Source: Dechloromonas hortensis
GTDB taxonomy: Bacteria; Pseudomonadota; Gammaproteobacteria; Burkholderiales; Rhodocyclaceae
DNA length: 64,000 bases
Assembly: GCF_009469765.1 (NCBI RefSeq)
Contig: NZ_SSSQ01000002.1
Coordinates: 372,001 to 436,000, forward strand
Direction: 5' to 3'
A program made the translations under genes and the position numbers. Under the pieces are notes generated by a model, which searched no databases, had not been told where the DNA came from, and worked only from the letters and a program-made list of their open reading frames with translations. This document shows positions 28,050-37,231 of the stretch, piece after piece (positions within the stretch are counted from its first letter, which is position 1; each line of letters begins with the position of its first letter).

Positions 28050-29083
28050 GTGATGGCCGCGGCCAGCCGTTCGATGCCGGCGGCTGAAAGATCGTCTGTC
28101 GTGAAGCAGGCAGGGTCCTGCATGCCGGTGTAATTCCTGTCCTGCGAGCGTCGGTAGTGCGGGTCATAGTGCAGATCGAGCAGTTCGCGCACCAGTTCGG
28201 ACCAGTGGCCGCTTTCGATCAGGTTCAGCCAGCGACTCATTGTTTCCTTGCTCTGCAGGCCGCGCAGCGGCTCCAGTCGTTCGACCAGGAAAGCCGGGTC
28301 GTGCAGGAAATAATCGTAGTCATGGAGCAGGAAGGCGACGCGGGCTTCGGTGCTGGCCTCGATGTTCAGGCAATTGCCGAGCCGGATGCGTTCGAGCAGG
28401 GCGTCGGGCAGGTGCAGGCGGCCAATCTTGCGGCTCTCGGCTTCGACGTAGACCGGGCGGGCTGGGTCGAAGGCGGCAATTGCCTGCAGCAGGCTGGTTT
28501 CAAAGCTCTTTTGGGCTGGTTGCGGCTGGCCGGGCAGGACGCCGAGCACCGAGCCTTTGTGGCAGGCCAGGGTTTCGAGATCGAGGACCTGCCCACCCAA
28601 CTGGCCGATGGCTTGCAGGATACGGGTTTTGGCACTGCCGGTCGGGCCGCAGACAACCTGGAAATCGAGGTTTTGCGGCAGGCGGGCCAATTCGGCGATG
28701 ACGTGGCCGCGCCAGGCCTTGTAGCCGCCATCCAGTTGCCCGGCGGGCCAGCCGATGGCGCGAAAAATCGTCGTCATCGAGCCGCTGCGATCGCCGCCGC
28801 GCCAGCAGTAGATCAGCGGTTTCCAGGATTTCGGCCGGTCGAGAAAGCGCTCGCGCAAGTGGCGGGCGATGTTTTCGGAGACCAGCGCGGCGCCGATCTT
28901 CTTGGCTTCGAATGGGGAAACCTGCTTGTACAGCGTGCCGACTTCGGCACGCTGGGCGTCGTCGAGTACCGGGCAGTTGATGGCGCCGGGGATGTGGTCC
29001 TCGGCAAATTCGGCGGGGGAGCGGACATCGATGATTTCATCGTAGGCCGCAAGGTCGGCGACGGTCGGGCGATTCTGTTTCAT
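28022..29083 (-). CDS. mnmH: tRNA 2-selenouridine synthase
   Basis: MnmH (SelU, YbbB) replaces the sulfur of 2-thiouridine at tRNA wobble position 34 with selenium by way of a geranylated intermediate. The 353-residue protein has an N-terminal rhodanese domain (IDVRSPAEFAEDHIPGA, catalytic Cys in YCWRGGDRSGS) and a C-terminal P-loop domain (GPTGSAKT at about 145-152), the order typical of the family. The selenium donor enzyme SelD is not in the window. The gene ends inside the convergent methyltransferase gene and is four bases downstream of the tesA end, with tesA on the same strand upstream? No: tesA (29088-29690) precedes it in the same direction, so tesA-mnmH may be co-transcribed. Confidence 0.93.
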   Translation of the reverse strand: MKQNRPTVADLAAYDEIIDVRSPAEFAEDHIPGAINCPVLDDAQRAEVGTLYKQVSPFEAKKIGAALVSENIARHLRERFLDRPKSWKPLIYCWRGGDRSGSMTTIFRAIGWPAGQLDGGYKAWRGHVIAELARLPQNLDFQVVCGPTGSAKTRILQAIGQLGGQVLDLETLACHKGSVLGVLPGQPQPAQKSFETSLLQAIAAFDPARPVYVEAESRKIGRLHLPDALLERIRLGNCLNIEASTEARVAFLLHDYDYFLHDPAFLVERLEPLRGLQSKETMSRWLNLIESGHWSELVRELLDLHYDPHYRRSQDRNYTGMQDPACFTTDDLSAAGIERLAAAITQGRCAHTA

Positions 29084-29087
29084 CCGT

Positions 29088-29688
29088 CTATTTTAGCAAG
29101 GGCTGCAGGCTGGCCCAGACATGATCGAGAATCAAGGGCTGTGCTGCGGCAGTCGGATGTAGATTGTCGGCCTGAAAGTAGGCGGCCTGGGCGGCGACCG
29201 GTTCGAGCAGGAAAGGCAGAAAGGTGCTTTTTCCGTTCGCCGCCAGTTCGGCATAGTTGCGCTCAAATTCGGCGGCGTAGGGGCCGTAATTGGGCGGTAG
29301 ACGCATGCCGACCAGCATGACCCGCGCGCCGGCCGTCCGGGCGGCGTCGTTCATTGCCTTCAGGTTGTCCCGCATCTGGGCCAGCGACAGGCCGCGCAGG
29401 CCGTCATTGGCGCCGAGGGCGATGATGACGATGGCAGGCTGATGCTGTTTCAGTGCCGGCAGCAGACGGCTGCGGCCGCCGGCCGTGGTTTCGCCGGAGA
29501 TCGACAGATTGGCGACGCTATAATCGAAACGCTTTTCGGCCAGGCGTTTGCCGAGCAGCGCCGGCCAGGCCTGTTCGGGACGAATGCCATAGCCGGCGGA
29601 CAGCGAGTCGCCGATGACTAGGATGGTTTTGCCGGCGAAGGCCGCCGGGGCTGAGCAAAGCAGGGCAAACAGCAAGAGGAAAAGCCGC

Positions 29689-29690
<2 letters not shown>
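29088..29690 (-). CDS. tesA: Periplasmic acyl-CoA thioesterase I / lysophospholipase
   Basis: A 200-residue SGNH hydrolase with a signal peptide (residues 1-19, ending AFA) and the four catalytic blocks: VIGDSLSAGYG (Ser), the Gly of block II, GANDGLRG (Asn) and DNLHP (Asp, His). This matches TesA, a multifunctional thioesterase, protease and lysophospholipase. The start codon overlaps that of the divergent ybbA by two bases; the frame is open further upstream but only over ybbA coding sequence. The tesA/ybbA divergence is conserved in E. coli. mnmH follows four bases after the stop. Confidence 0.93.
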
Positions 29691-30390
<700 letters not shown>

Positions 30391-30393
30391 GGC

Positions 30394-31596
30394 CTATTTT
30401 TTCGGTTTCTTCTGGATCAGCAGGCTGCGCCGTTCGTCATCGGCATAGGCATAGGCGATGCGTCCGTTCTTGACTTCGCCCATCACCACCATGTTTTCGG
30501 AAAGCGCCTCATGGTCGCCGGCGCTGAACGGGTGATCGTAGGTCGTGATCACCCCATAAACCGGCTTGTTCAGGTTTTCCAGCGCCTGCCGGACCTTGGT
30601 GCCCTCGGTGCCGCCAGCCTGGATCATTGCGCCGATCAGCAGATACACCGAGTCGTAGCCCTGGGCGGCGGACACCGCCGACGGGATGCGCTTGGTCTGG
30701 TTGGCCTGGTGGTAGGCGACGATGAAACCAGTGCGCCGCGAATTGTTGGCCTCTTCGATGAAGGTTTGCGGCATGCGGGCGCCTTCGGCGTTCTTGCCGG
30801 CCGCCTCGATGAAGTTGGGCAGCGACAGCGGCCAGCTGCCGATCATCGGCACGTTCCAGCCCAGCTTGGCCCGTCCGTTGGCGATGCTGGCCAGTTCGGG
30901 GCCGATGGCGTAAGTCAGGATGGCTTCGGCGCCGGCATCCTTGGCCCGTTTCAGCGCGGCCGACAAATCGGTGGTGCCGAGCTTGAAGCTTTCGACGGCG
31001 ACCGGTTTCAGGTTGCGCTGGGCCAGCTGTTCGAGCAATTGCTCGCGGCCCTGTTCGCCATAGGCGGTGGTGTCGTGGAAGATGGCCAGCTTGCTGAAAT
31101 GGCGACGTTCGGTTGCATCACGAACAATCATTGCCGACTGGATGGCGTCGCTGGCCGAGTTGCGGAACAGGTAGCTCTCGGGAAATTCCGGGGCCTTGAA
31201 CTGGCCGACGATGCGGGCGCCGGTGGCGACGTTGTTGATGACCGGGATGCGGGCATCCTGGTAAAGGCGCTGGGCGGCCATGGCGACACCGGTATTGATG
31301 AAGCCGAGGCCGGCTACCACTTTTTCCTTTTCGATGACTTCCTGCACGACTTTCTTGCCGGTCTCCGGATCGGCCTTGTCGTCGCGTTCGACCAGTTCGA
31401 TGCGGCGCCCGAAAATGCCGCCGCCGAGGTTGATCTCCTCGGCCGCGATGCGGACGCCGGCCAGCATCGACAGGCCCATCGGCGCCGACGAGCCGGTGAA
31501 CGGCCCGGTCACGGCGATGCGGATCGGTTCGGCACTTGCCGCGCCGAGGGTGAGGGCGCCCAGCAAGCCGAGCGCCAGATGGCGAATGATGAACAT
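30394..31596 (-). CDS. ABC-type periplasmic binding protein, branched-chain amino acid family
   Basis: A 400-residue Leu/Ile/Val-binding type protein (Peripla_BP_6) with signal peptide (residues 1-22, ending ASA) and motifs PIRIAVTGPFTGSSAPMG and GRRIELVERDDKADPE. Many such proteins bind amino acids, amides or aromatic acids; the ligand is not clear. No membrane or ATPase components of this transporter type are adjacent, so it is an orphan receptor. It lies 65 bases downstream of hpnE on the same strand, with its own good ribosome binding site (CGGAGA). It is convergent with ybbA. Confidence 0.88.
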   Translation of the reverse strand: MFIIRHLALGLLGALTLGAASAEPIRIAVTGPFTGSSAPMGLSMLAGVRIAAEEINLGGGIFGRRIELVERDDKADPETGKKVVQEVIEKEKVVAGLGFINTGVAMAAQRLYQDARIPVINNVATGARIVGQFKAPEFPESYLFRNSASDAIQSAMIVRDATERRHFSKLAIFHDTTAYGEQGREQLLEQLAQRNLKPVAVESFKLGTTDLSAALKRAKDAGAEAILTYAIGPELASIANGRAKLGWNVPMIGSWPLSLPNFIEAAGKNAEGARMPQTFIEEANNSRRTGFIVAYHQANQTKRIPSAVSAAQGYDSVYLLIGAMIQAGGTEGTKVRQALENLNKPVYGVITTYDHPFSAGDHEALSENMVVMGEVKNGRIAYAYADDERRSLLIQKKPKK

Positions 31597-31661
31597 GTTG
31601 TCTCCGGAAATTTTTATGCTGCGACACTAAACCGCGTCGGGGGTGGGCGCTATAGGGGGTT

Positions 31662-32915
31662 TCACCAAGCCGGTGCGAGCTCCCGGTCAATGATTCGGCG
31701 GGCGGCGCGCAGCCCGCTGCGGACGGCGCCTTCCAGCGTCGCCGGATAGTCGGCCCAAGTGTAGTCGCCGGCCAGGAAAACTCTGGAGTGCGCCGTGCTG
31801 CAGCCCGGGCGCAGCAGGCCGGGGCGGGCCGACAGGGTGGCGCGTTTTTCGCGGATGACTTTCTGCCAGCTCGCCTTTTCGCCCAGGCCGAGTTCGGCCT
31901 GCAGCGTTTCGGCCAGCGCCCCGTCGTCGAGCGATTCCCAGGCACCATGGCCGCTCAGGACGCAGGCGAGGAGGCCATTGCCGCGGTCGACCACCCACTG
32001 GCCGTGTTTTCCGGCCAGGTTGATGAGCGGGAAAGGCAACCCGGTTTTTGCCCCGAATTGCAGGTAGACCGTAGCAATCGGCTCGTAGTCGTAGCGGGCG
32101 GTTAGCGCCGGCCAGAGCTTGGTCGCATGCTGGGCGGCAGTGGCAATGATGGTGCCATCAAAGCGGCAGCCGTCGATGTCGACGCCGTGCTCGCCTGCGG
32201 CTAGTTCCTCGATCCGCGTCCCCGTCCGGATTTCGGCGCCATGGGCGAGCAGCCAGTCGCGCGCCGGCTCCGCCAGCAACTGGCCGAAATCGACGCGCGG
32301 CAGCAGCAGGTCGGTATCGGCCCGGCGTGCACTGCCCAGGCTGTCGCGCAGCACATTGGCGAACAGTTGCGCCGAGGCCTGTTCGGCCGGCGTGTTTAAC
32401 GCGGCGAGGCAGAGCGGTTCCCACAGATGCCGGCGCAGGCGGCCGGTTTGTCCGGCGGCATCGAGCCAGGCGGCGACCGTCGTGTCGTTGTCTAGCTGGA
32501 ATTTTTTGGCCTTGATGCCTTCCATCCACCATGCAGTGGCGAGTTTCTCGCGCAGGCCGACGCCCTTGGCCGTCAGCAGCCCCCAGGCGACATTGAGTGG
32601 CGCCGGCCAGCGGGGCAGGGCGAGATGGAAGCCATCCGGCTCGATGACCTGCAGCGGCCGGCGTTCGAACAGCCGTTCGGGGTCGGCGCCCAGCCGGCGC
32701 ATCAGGGCCAGGGTTTCGCGGTAGGCGCCGAGCAGGATGTGCTGGCCGTTATCCAGCTTGCGGCCGTCGATGCTGACCGTGCGAGCCCGCCCACCCACCA
32801 CGCGGCCAGCTTCGAACAGCGTGGTGTCGATACCGGCCGCCGTCAGTTCGACGGCAGCGGCCAGGCCGGCCCAGCCGCCGCCGATGACGGCGACCTTGGT
32901 ACGTTGATCAGGCAA
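31662..32915 (-). CDS. hpnE: Hydroxysqualene dehydroxylase
   Basis: HpnE is the FAD enzyme that reduces hydroxysqualene to squalene, the third step from farnesyl diphosphate in the bacterial HpnCDE route. The 417-residue protein has an N-terminal FAD motif VIGGGWAGLAAAVEL, the amine-oxidase-like GGRARTVSIDGRKLDNGQHI and a C-terminal FLAGDYTWADYPATLEGAV. It overlaps the end of hpnD by eight bases, so translation is coupled. Confidence 0.95.
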   Translation of the reverse strand: MPDQRTKVAVIGGGWAGLAAAVELTAAGIDTTLFEAGRVVGGRARTVSIDGRKLDNGQHILLGAYRETLALMRRLGADPERLFERRPLQVIEPDGFHLALPRWPAPLNVAWGLLTAKGVGLREKLATAWWMEGIKAKKFQLDNDTTVAAWLDAAGQTGRLRRHLWEPLCLAALNTPAEQASAQLFANVLRDSLGSARRADTDLLLPRVDFGQLLAEPARDWLLAHGAEIRTGTRIEELAAGEHGVDIDGCRFDGTIIATAAQHATKLWPALTARYDYEPIATVYLQFGAKTGLPFPLINLAGKHGQWVVDRGNGLLACVLSGHGAWESLDDGALAETLQAELGLGEKASWQKVIREKRATLSARPGLLRPGCSTAHSRVFLAGDYTWADYPATLEGAVRSGLRAARRIIDRELAPAW

Positions 32916-33741
32916 ACGCCCAGGTCTTCCAGGCGATCCAGATCTTGCGTACCGGGGTCAGCGCGATGCGCTGGTGCAGCACCTGGTAGTTCTCGCGCTT
33001 GATCTCGTCGAGCAAGGTACGGTAGATCGCCGCCATGATCAGGCCGGGACGCTGACTCTTGCGGTCGACGGCCGGTAACTGGGCAAAAGCCTGCGCGTAG
33101 TATTGCTCGGCCCGTTCGGTCTGGAACTTCATCAGCGCCGTGAAATTGTCCGAATACTTGCCATTCAGAATGTCGGCGGCCGGTACGTTGAACTGCTTCA
33201 GTTCGTCCATCGGGATGTAGATGCGGCCGCGCCGGGCATCCTCGCCGATGTCGCGGATGATGTTGGTGAGCTGGAAGGCCATGCCCAGGTCGTGCGCGTA
33301 TTTCTGCGTCTGCCGGTCCTTAAAGCCGAAGATCTCGGCGGCGAGCAGGCCGACGACGCTGGCGACGCGGTAGCAATACAGTGAGAGCCCCTTGAAATCG
33401 AGGTAGCGCGACTGCTGCAGATCCATCTCCATGCCGTCGATGATTTCCAACAGCTGTTCCTTGGGCAGATTGAACTGGCCGCCGACCGCCTTCAGGGCCA
33501 AGCCGACCGGATGGGTCGGCTCGCCGCTGGCGACGCGCTCGACCTCCTGGCGCCACCAAGTCAGTTTGGTCGAGGCGATGGAGATGTCGTGGCACTCATC
33601 GACCACGTCATCGACTTCGCGGCAGAAGGCATACAGCGCCATGATGGCGCGCCGACGCTCGACGGGCAGAAAAAGGAAGCTGTAATAGAAGGAGGAGCCG
33701 CTGGCGGCGCACTTCTCCTGGCAGTATTGTTCTGGGCTCAT
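32908..33741 (-). CDS. hpnD: Presqualene diphosphate synthase
   Basis: HpnD condenses two farnesyl diphosphates to presqualene diphosphate. The 277-residue squalene/phytoene synthase family protein has both aspartate-rich motifs, DDVVDE in the first helix pair and DIGEDARRGR in the second, plus FQLTNIIRD. I chose the ATG at 33741 because homologues start MSPEQYCQ; the open frame before it overlaps hpnC. It is four bases downstream of hpnC and overlaps hpnE. Confidence 0.95.
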   Translation of the reverse strand: MSPEQYCQEKCAASGSSFYYSFLFLPVERRRAIMALYAFCREVDDVVDECHDISIASTKLTWWRQEVERVASGEPTHPVGLALKAVGGQFNLPKEQLLEIIDGMEMDLQQSRYLDFKGLSLYCYRVASVVGLLAAEIFGFKDRQTQKYAHDLGMAFQLTNIIRDIGEDARRGRIYIPMDELKQFNVPAADILNGKYSDNFTALMKFQTERAEQYYAQAFAQLPAVDRKSQRPGLIMAAIYRTLLDEIKRENYQVLHQRIALTPVRKIWIAWKTWAFA

Positions 33742-33745
33742 GGGG

Positions 33746-34555
33746 CTACATTGTAAGGGAACGGCTGGCGAGAACCAGCCAGTCCCATTTGCCGAGTTTG
33801 GGCCGGCGGTGGAAGACATCGCCGCGCACCTGGCGCAGCTTGTCGAGGATGCGCAGGCCGCCCTGGATGGTCAGGCGGATTTCCCAGCCGAGACGGCCGG
33901 GCAGGGCGTGCACGAGCGGCGCACCGCGCAGCATCAATGCCCGGGCGCGGTCGATCTCGAAATCCATCAGCGCCGCCCAGTTGGCGGACCAACGGCTGGC
34001 GGCGATGTCGTTCTCGCCAACCTTGAACTGCGGGAGATCGGCCTGCGGAATGTAAACCCGGTCCTTTTGCCAGTCGACCGCAACATCCTGCCAAAAATTG
34101 ATCAATTGCAGGGCGCTGCAAATGCAGTCGGATTGTTCCAGGTATTCGGCTTCGGTCCGGCCGAACAGATGCAACACCAGCCGGCCGACCGGGTTGGCCG
34201 AACGGCGGCAATAATCGAGCAGTTCCGGGTAGTCGGCGTAGCGCTTCTTGACCACGTCCTGGGCAAAGGCATCGAGCAGGTCGCGGAACAACTGGATCGG
34301 CAAGCGGTACTGCTCAATGACTTCGGCCAGGGCGACGAACATTGCACTGTGCGGCACGTGTCCGGCGGCGATCCGATCCAGTTCCGCCTGGTAGGCGGCC
34401 AGGCCGGCCAGACGCTCGGCCGGCTCGGCATCGCCCTCGTCGGCAATGTCATCGGCGCTGCGCGCAAAACGGTAGATAACCTCGATCGGCCGGCGCAATT
34501 TCGCAGGCAGCAACAGCGAGGCAACGGGAAAGTTTTCGTAGTGGTCGACCGGCAT
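33746..34555 (-). CDS. hpnC: Hydroxysqualene synthase
   Basis: HpnC converts presqualene diphosphate to hydroxysqualene. The 269-residue squalene synthase-like protein has DDIADEGD and the second aspartate motif DVAVDWQKDR, with LQLINFWQD. It is the first gene of hpnC-hpnD-hpnE. No squalene-hopene cyclase is in the window, so production of hopanoids, though likely, is an inference. A tRNA-Leu gene is divergent upstream; the shared gap is 54 bases. Confidence 0.95.
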   Translation of the reverse strand: MPVDHYENFPVASLLLPAKLRRPIEVIYRFARSADDIADEGDAEPAERLAGLAAYQAELDRIAAGHVPHSAMFVALAEVIEQYRLPIQLFRDLLDAFAQDVVKKRYADYPELLDYCRRSANPVGRLVLHLFGRTEAEYLEQSDCICSALQLINFWQDVAVDWQKDRVYIPQADLPQFKVGENDIAASRWSANWAALMDFEIDRARALMLRGAPLVHALPGRLGWEIRLTIQGGLRILDKLRQVRGDVFHRRPKLGKWDWLVLASRSLTM

Positions 34556-34609
34556 GGGGCCGGAAGTATAGAGGTGAAGGCCAGGACAGTGTTAGAATGC
34601 GCGCCGCCT

Positions 34610-34694
34610 GCCCAGGTGGCGAAATTGGTAGACGCACCAGATTTAGGTTCTGGCGCCGAAAGGTGTGGGGGTTCGAGTCCCTTCCTGGGCACCA
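34610..34694 (+). tRNA. tRNA-Leu (anticodon UAG)
   Basis: An 85-nucleotide type II tRNA with acceptor arms GCCCAGG and CCTGGGC, encoded ACCA end, anticodon stem CCAGA/TCTGG with loop TTTAGGT (anticodon TAG), a variable arm, and T-arm GGGTTCGAGTCCC-like. A TAGAAT at 34593-34598 is a plausible -10 element. Confidence 0.96.
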
Positions 34695-34711
34695 TGTTTG
34701 TTTAGAAGCTG

Positions 34712-34748
34712 AAAAAGCCGCTTTAATCCGAGGATTGGCGGCTTTTTG
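34712..34748 (+). terminator. Intrinsic terminator after tRNA-Leu
   Basis: Stem AAAAAGCCGC with GCGGCTTTTT, with an inner AATCC/GGATT pairing, then TTTTTGC. It lies 18 bases after the tRNA and ends before the bestrophin-like gene at 34776. Confidence 0.85.
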
Positions 34749-34775
34749 CTTTTCGTCATCAGGATATCGTCCGCC

Positions 34776-35702
34776 ATGATCGTTCGTCCCCGCCACCACT
34801 GGTTCCGCCTGCTTTTCGTCTGGCGCGGCTCCGTCTTGCCGGACATCATCGGCCGGCTGGCGCTGGTCCTAGCGGTTTCGGTGATCAGCGTGCTGAGTCG
34901 CGAGTGGTGGATGAGCGTCCATGCCAATTCGGCACTGAGTATCCCGCCCTTCACGCTGATGGGGGTGGCGCTGGCCATTTTCCTCGGCTTTCGCAACTCG
35001 GTCAGTTACGACCGCTTCTGGGAGGCGCGCAAGCAATGGGGCGGCCTGCTGGTGGTGGCGCGTTCGCTGGTGCGGCAGGTGTGCAGCAGCTTGCCCGGGC
35101 GTGAATACGAGCCGGTTCGGGCGGCGACGGTGCGCCGGGTAGCAGCTTTTGCCTATGCCTTGAAGCACCAGTTAAGGCAAACCGATGCCGCGGGCGATCT
35201 GGCCTTGCGCCTGGAAGGGGCTTTGCTGGCCGAGGTCAGTGCCGCCCGCTTCCAGCCGCAGATCATCCTGCTGTCGCTGGCTCATCTGGTGGCCGATCTG
35301 CGGCGCCAGGGGCAGCTTTCCGAAATGCAGCTATTTGCCATCGATAAGAGCCTGAATGTGTTGGCCGATACCTCGGGGGCTTGCGAGCGGATTGCCAGTA
35401 CGCCGATTCCCTATACTTACCGGGTGCTGATGAACCGGACGGTGATGGTCTATTGCCTGTTGCTGCCAGTCGGGCTGGCGACCAGCATCGGCTGGCTCAC
35501 ACCGTTGATTGCCACCTTTGTCGCCTATACCTTTTTGGCGCTGGAAATGATCGGCGAGCAGATCGAGGAACCGTTCGGCACCGAAGCCAACGACCTGGCG
35601 CTCGATTCTCTGTGTCACACCATCGAGCTTTCGGTCTGCGAGATGGCCGGCCTGGCGCCGCTCGGCCAACCCCCGGTGGTGACGGATTTCGTCCTGACCT
35701 GA
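34776..35702 (+). CDS. Bestrophin-family channel protein
   Basis: A 308-residue membrane protein of the bestrophin/UPF0187 (YneE) family. Typical features are FLGFRNSVSYDRFWEARKQW, TPIPYTYRVLMNR and EQIEEPFGTEANDLALDSL, with about four membrane helices. Prokaryotic members form pentameric cation or anion channels. I chose ATG 34776 (MIVRPRHHWFR); an in-frame ATG at 34746 lies in the terminator stem region. Its own promoter is not obvious. It is convergent with the DHH gene, four bases apart. Confidence 0.88.
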   Translation: MIVRPRHHWFRLLFVWRGSVLPDIIGRLALVLAVSVISVLSREWWMSVHANSALSIPPFTLMGVALAIFLGFRNSVSYDRFWEARKQWGGLLVVARSLVRQVCSSLPGREYEPVRAATVRRVAAFAYALKHQLRQTDAAGDLALRLEGALLAEVSAARFQPQIILLSLAHLVADLRRQGQLSEMQLFAIDKSLNVLADTSGACERIASTPIPYTYRVLMNRTVMVYCLLLPVGLATSIGWLTPLIATFVAYTFLALEMIGEQIEEPFGTEANDLALDSLCHTIELSVCEMAGLAPLGQPPVVTDFVLT

Positions 35703-35706
35703 GTCT

Positions 35707-36693
35707 TTAGCCGAGGCCGAGAACTTCGGCCATGAAGCGGGCGACCGGCATGCGAAAACCGGCCGCATTGCGATGTCCACCGCCGCCGTAGCGGCTGGCG
35801 ATTTCGGCGACGTCGAAGCCCCCCTCCGAGCGAAGCGAAACCTTGGCTTCGCCGTCGGCGGCCAGTTGCCAGATCAAGCCAAAAGTACCACTCTGCTGTG
35901 CCAGTTGATGGCCAAGTTCGGAGCTGAACAAGGCGCTGGTATTGATCGCAATGCCTTCGATGGCTCGCCAGCTGAGTTCGTTGTCGCTGATGATTGGCAG
36001 GCCATGGCGCGTTGCCTGCAGGGCGTCGACGGGTTCGCCGCGCAGGCGGGCCGGGCTGGGCAGGGTGCCATGGGCAAGTCGTTCGACTTCCTTCTGGAAG
36101 AACTGCTCGATGGCCTGGCCATTGCCGAGCATCTCCAGGTAGCGGGGCGTGTCCGCTGTTGCCGTCGCCTGCACCATGGCATCCCAGGTTTCCAACTCGA
36201 AGGGGAGCAGCCGCAGGGCGCGGCAAAAAGGACGCGTTGCCGGCAAGGCGAAGCGCCACAAGTCCTGATCTTCGATATGAGCCAGGGCAAGCGGGACGGG
36301 GGCCTCGTGAAAATATTCCCAGGCCAGCCGGGCGCCGGATTTGCCGAGATCGAAGATGACGCTGAGCGGCAGTGATGGGGCGTGAAATGAATGACTGCCG
36401 TCATCGGCTGGCTGCAGTTTGTCGGCCCAGGCGTGGCGGGCCGAGGCGTGGTGATCGATTTGGATGACTGCGTGGGCGAGCTTTGCCATACGCTCCAGGG
36501 TTTCTGGCGGGAAGGAAAAGTCGAGGATATAGACGGTATGCCCGGCGATCTCGTTCATTTCCCAGGCGGCGCCATGATGCATCGGGCAATAGCGGGCGGC
36601 ACTGCCGAATCGCCGCCAGGCGGCATAGGCGGCGCCAAAGCCGTCAAGGCAGTCGGCGTGGTAGAGAATGCTGGTCGGCGTGTGTGCGGTCAT
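35707..36693 (-). CDS. DHH family phosphoesterase
   Basis: A 328-residue soluble protein with metal-binding motifs HADCLDGFGAA, ILDFSF and IDHHAS (DHH domain, residues 1-150) and a DHHA1-like C-terminal motif RYGGGGHRNAAGF. The family includes nanoRNases, c-di-AMP phosphodiesterases and RecJ. The N-terminal HADCxDG form is seen in uncharacterised bacterial and phage-like members, so the substrate is open. It follows slyX by 10 bases on the same strand, suggesting co-transcription. Confidence 0.82.
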   Translation of the reverse strand: MTAHTPTSILYHADCLDGFGAAYAAWRRFGSAARYCPMHHGAAWEMNEIAGHTVYILDFSFPPETLERMAKLAHAVIQIDHHASARHAWADKLQPADDGSHSFHAPSLPLSVIFDLGKSGARLAWEYFHEAPVPLALAHIEDQDLWRFALPATRPFCRALRLLPFELETWDAMVQATATADTPRYLEMLGNGQAIEQFFQKEVERLAHGTLPSPARLRGEPVDALQATRHGLPIISDNELSWRAIEGIAINTSALFSSELGHQLAQQSGTFGLIWQLAADGEAKVSLRSEGGFDVAEIASRYGGGGHRNAAGFRMPVARFMAEVLGLG

Positions 36694-36703
36694 GCGAACA
36701 GCT

Positions 36704-36904
36704 TCAGTAATGCGGTGGGAGTTCGTCGCGCAGGCTGAGCGCTTCGTTTGGCTGGGAGGTCTGCATTTGTTCGCGCAAGGCCCGCAGCTGGGAAATCAAC
36801 AGGTCGATTTGCTGCTGCTGGCGAAAAATGGTGTGGTTAAGCTCGTCGATCATGTCTTCGGCGTAACTTATCTTGATCTCCAGCTCGGTAATTCGCGATT
36901 CCAT
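36704..36904 (-). CDS. slyX: SlyX family protein
   Basis: A 66-residue coiled-coil protein (ESRITELEIKISYAEDMIDE, then a Gln-rich helix and the C-terminal motif PPHY) diagnostic of SlyX, a small protein of unknown function. The ATG at 36904 has AGGA about six bases upstream; the ATG at 36931 has none. It precedes the DHH gene and is divergent from the tRNA-Val/thrS unit. Confidence 0.9.
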   Translation of the reverse strand: MESRITELEIKISYAEDMIDELNHTIFRQQQQIDLLISQLRALREQMQTSQPNEALSLRDELPPHY

Positions 36905-36982
36905 TGGCAGTCCTGTTTCCTTAAAATTCATTGGCTTGAGGGGCGGAGTGTACTTGGCTTCACAACTTTTCGTGAAAAGTTG

Positions 36983-37010
36983 TTGACGGCTTTGGTGTTC
37001 AGTCTATAAT
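36983..37010 (+). promoter_or_regulatory. Sigma-70 promoter of tRNA-Val
   Basis: TTGACG at 36983-36988 and a perfect TATAAT at 37005-37010 with a 16-base spacer. Transcription should start near 37017, seven bases before the tRNA. It is one of the best promoters in the window. Confidence 0.88.
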
Positions 37011-37023
37011 GCGCACCTTCTGA

Positions 37024-37100
37024 AGGCGGTTAGCTCAGTTGGTTAGAGCGCCACGTTGACATCGTGGAGGTCGTTGGTTCGATTCCAATACCGCCTACCA
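37024..37100 (+). tRNA. tRNA-Val (anticodon GAC)
   Basis: A 77-nucleotide tRNA with acceptor AGGCGGT/ACCGCCT, encoded ACCA end, D-arm TTAGCTCAGTTGGTTAGAG, anticodon stem CCACG/CGTGG with loop TTGACAT (GAC), and T-loop GGTTCGATTCC. A strong promoter precedes it. Confidence 0.97.
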
Positions 37101-37183
37101 AATTCCCGACGGAGCTGAATTGATGAATTTCCGAACTTGCACTGCAGTTCAGAAACACTAATCGAGTCAGCTTTCGTTCGACC

Positions 37184-37216
37184 AAAAAAGTGCGGCTCGC
37201 CCCGCACTTTTTTTTT
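37184..37216 (+). terminator. Intrinsic terminator between tRNA-Val and thrS
   Basis: Stem AAAAAAGTGCGG with CCGCACTTTTTT around a short loop, followed by more T. It lies 16 bases before the thrS start codon, so it ends the tRNA transcript and may act as an attenuator for thrS read-through; no separate thrS promoter is obvious. Confidence 0.85.
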
Positions 37217-37231
37217 GCCCAGAGATTTGCC

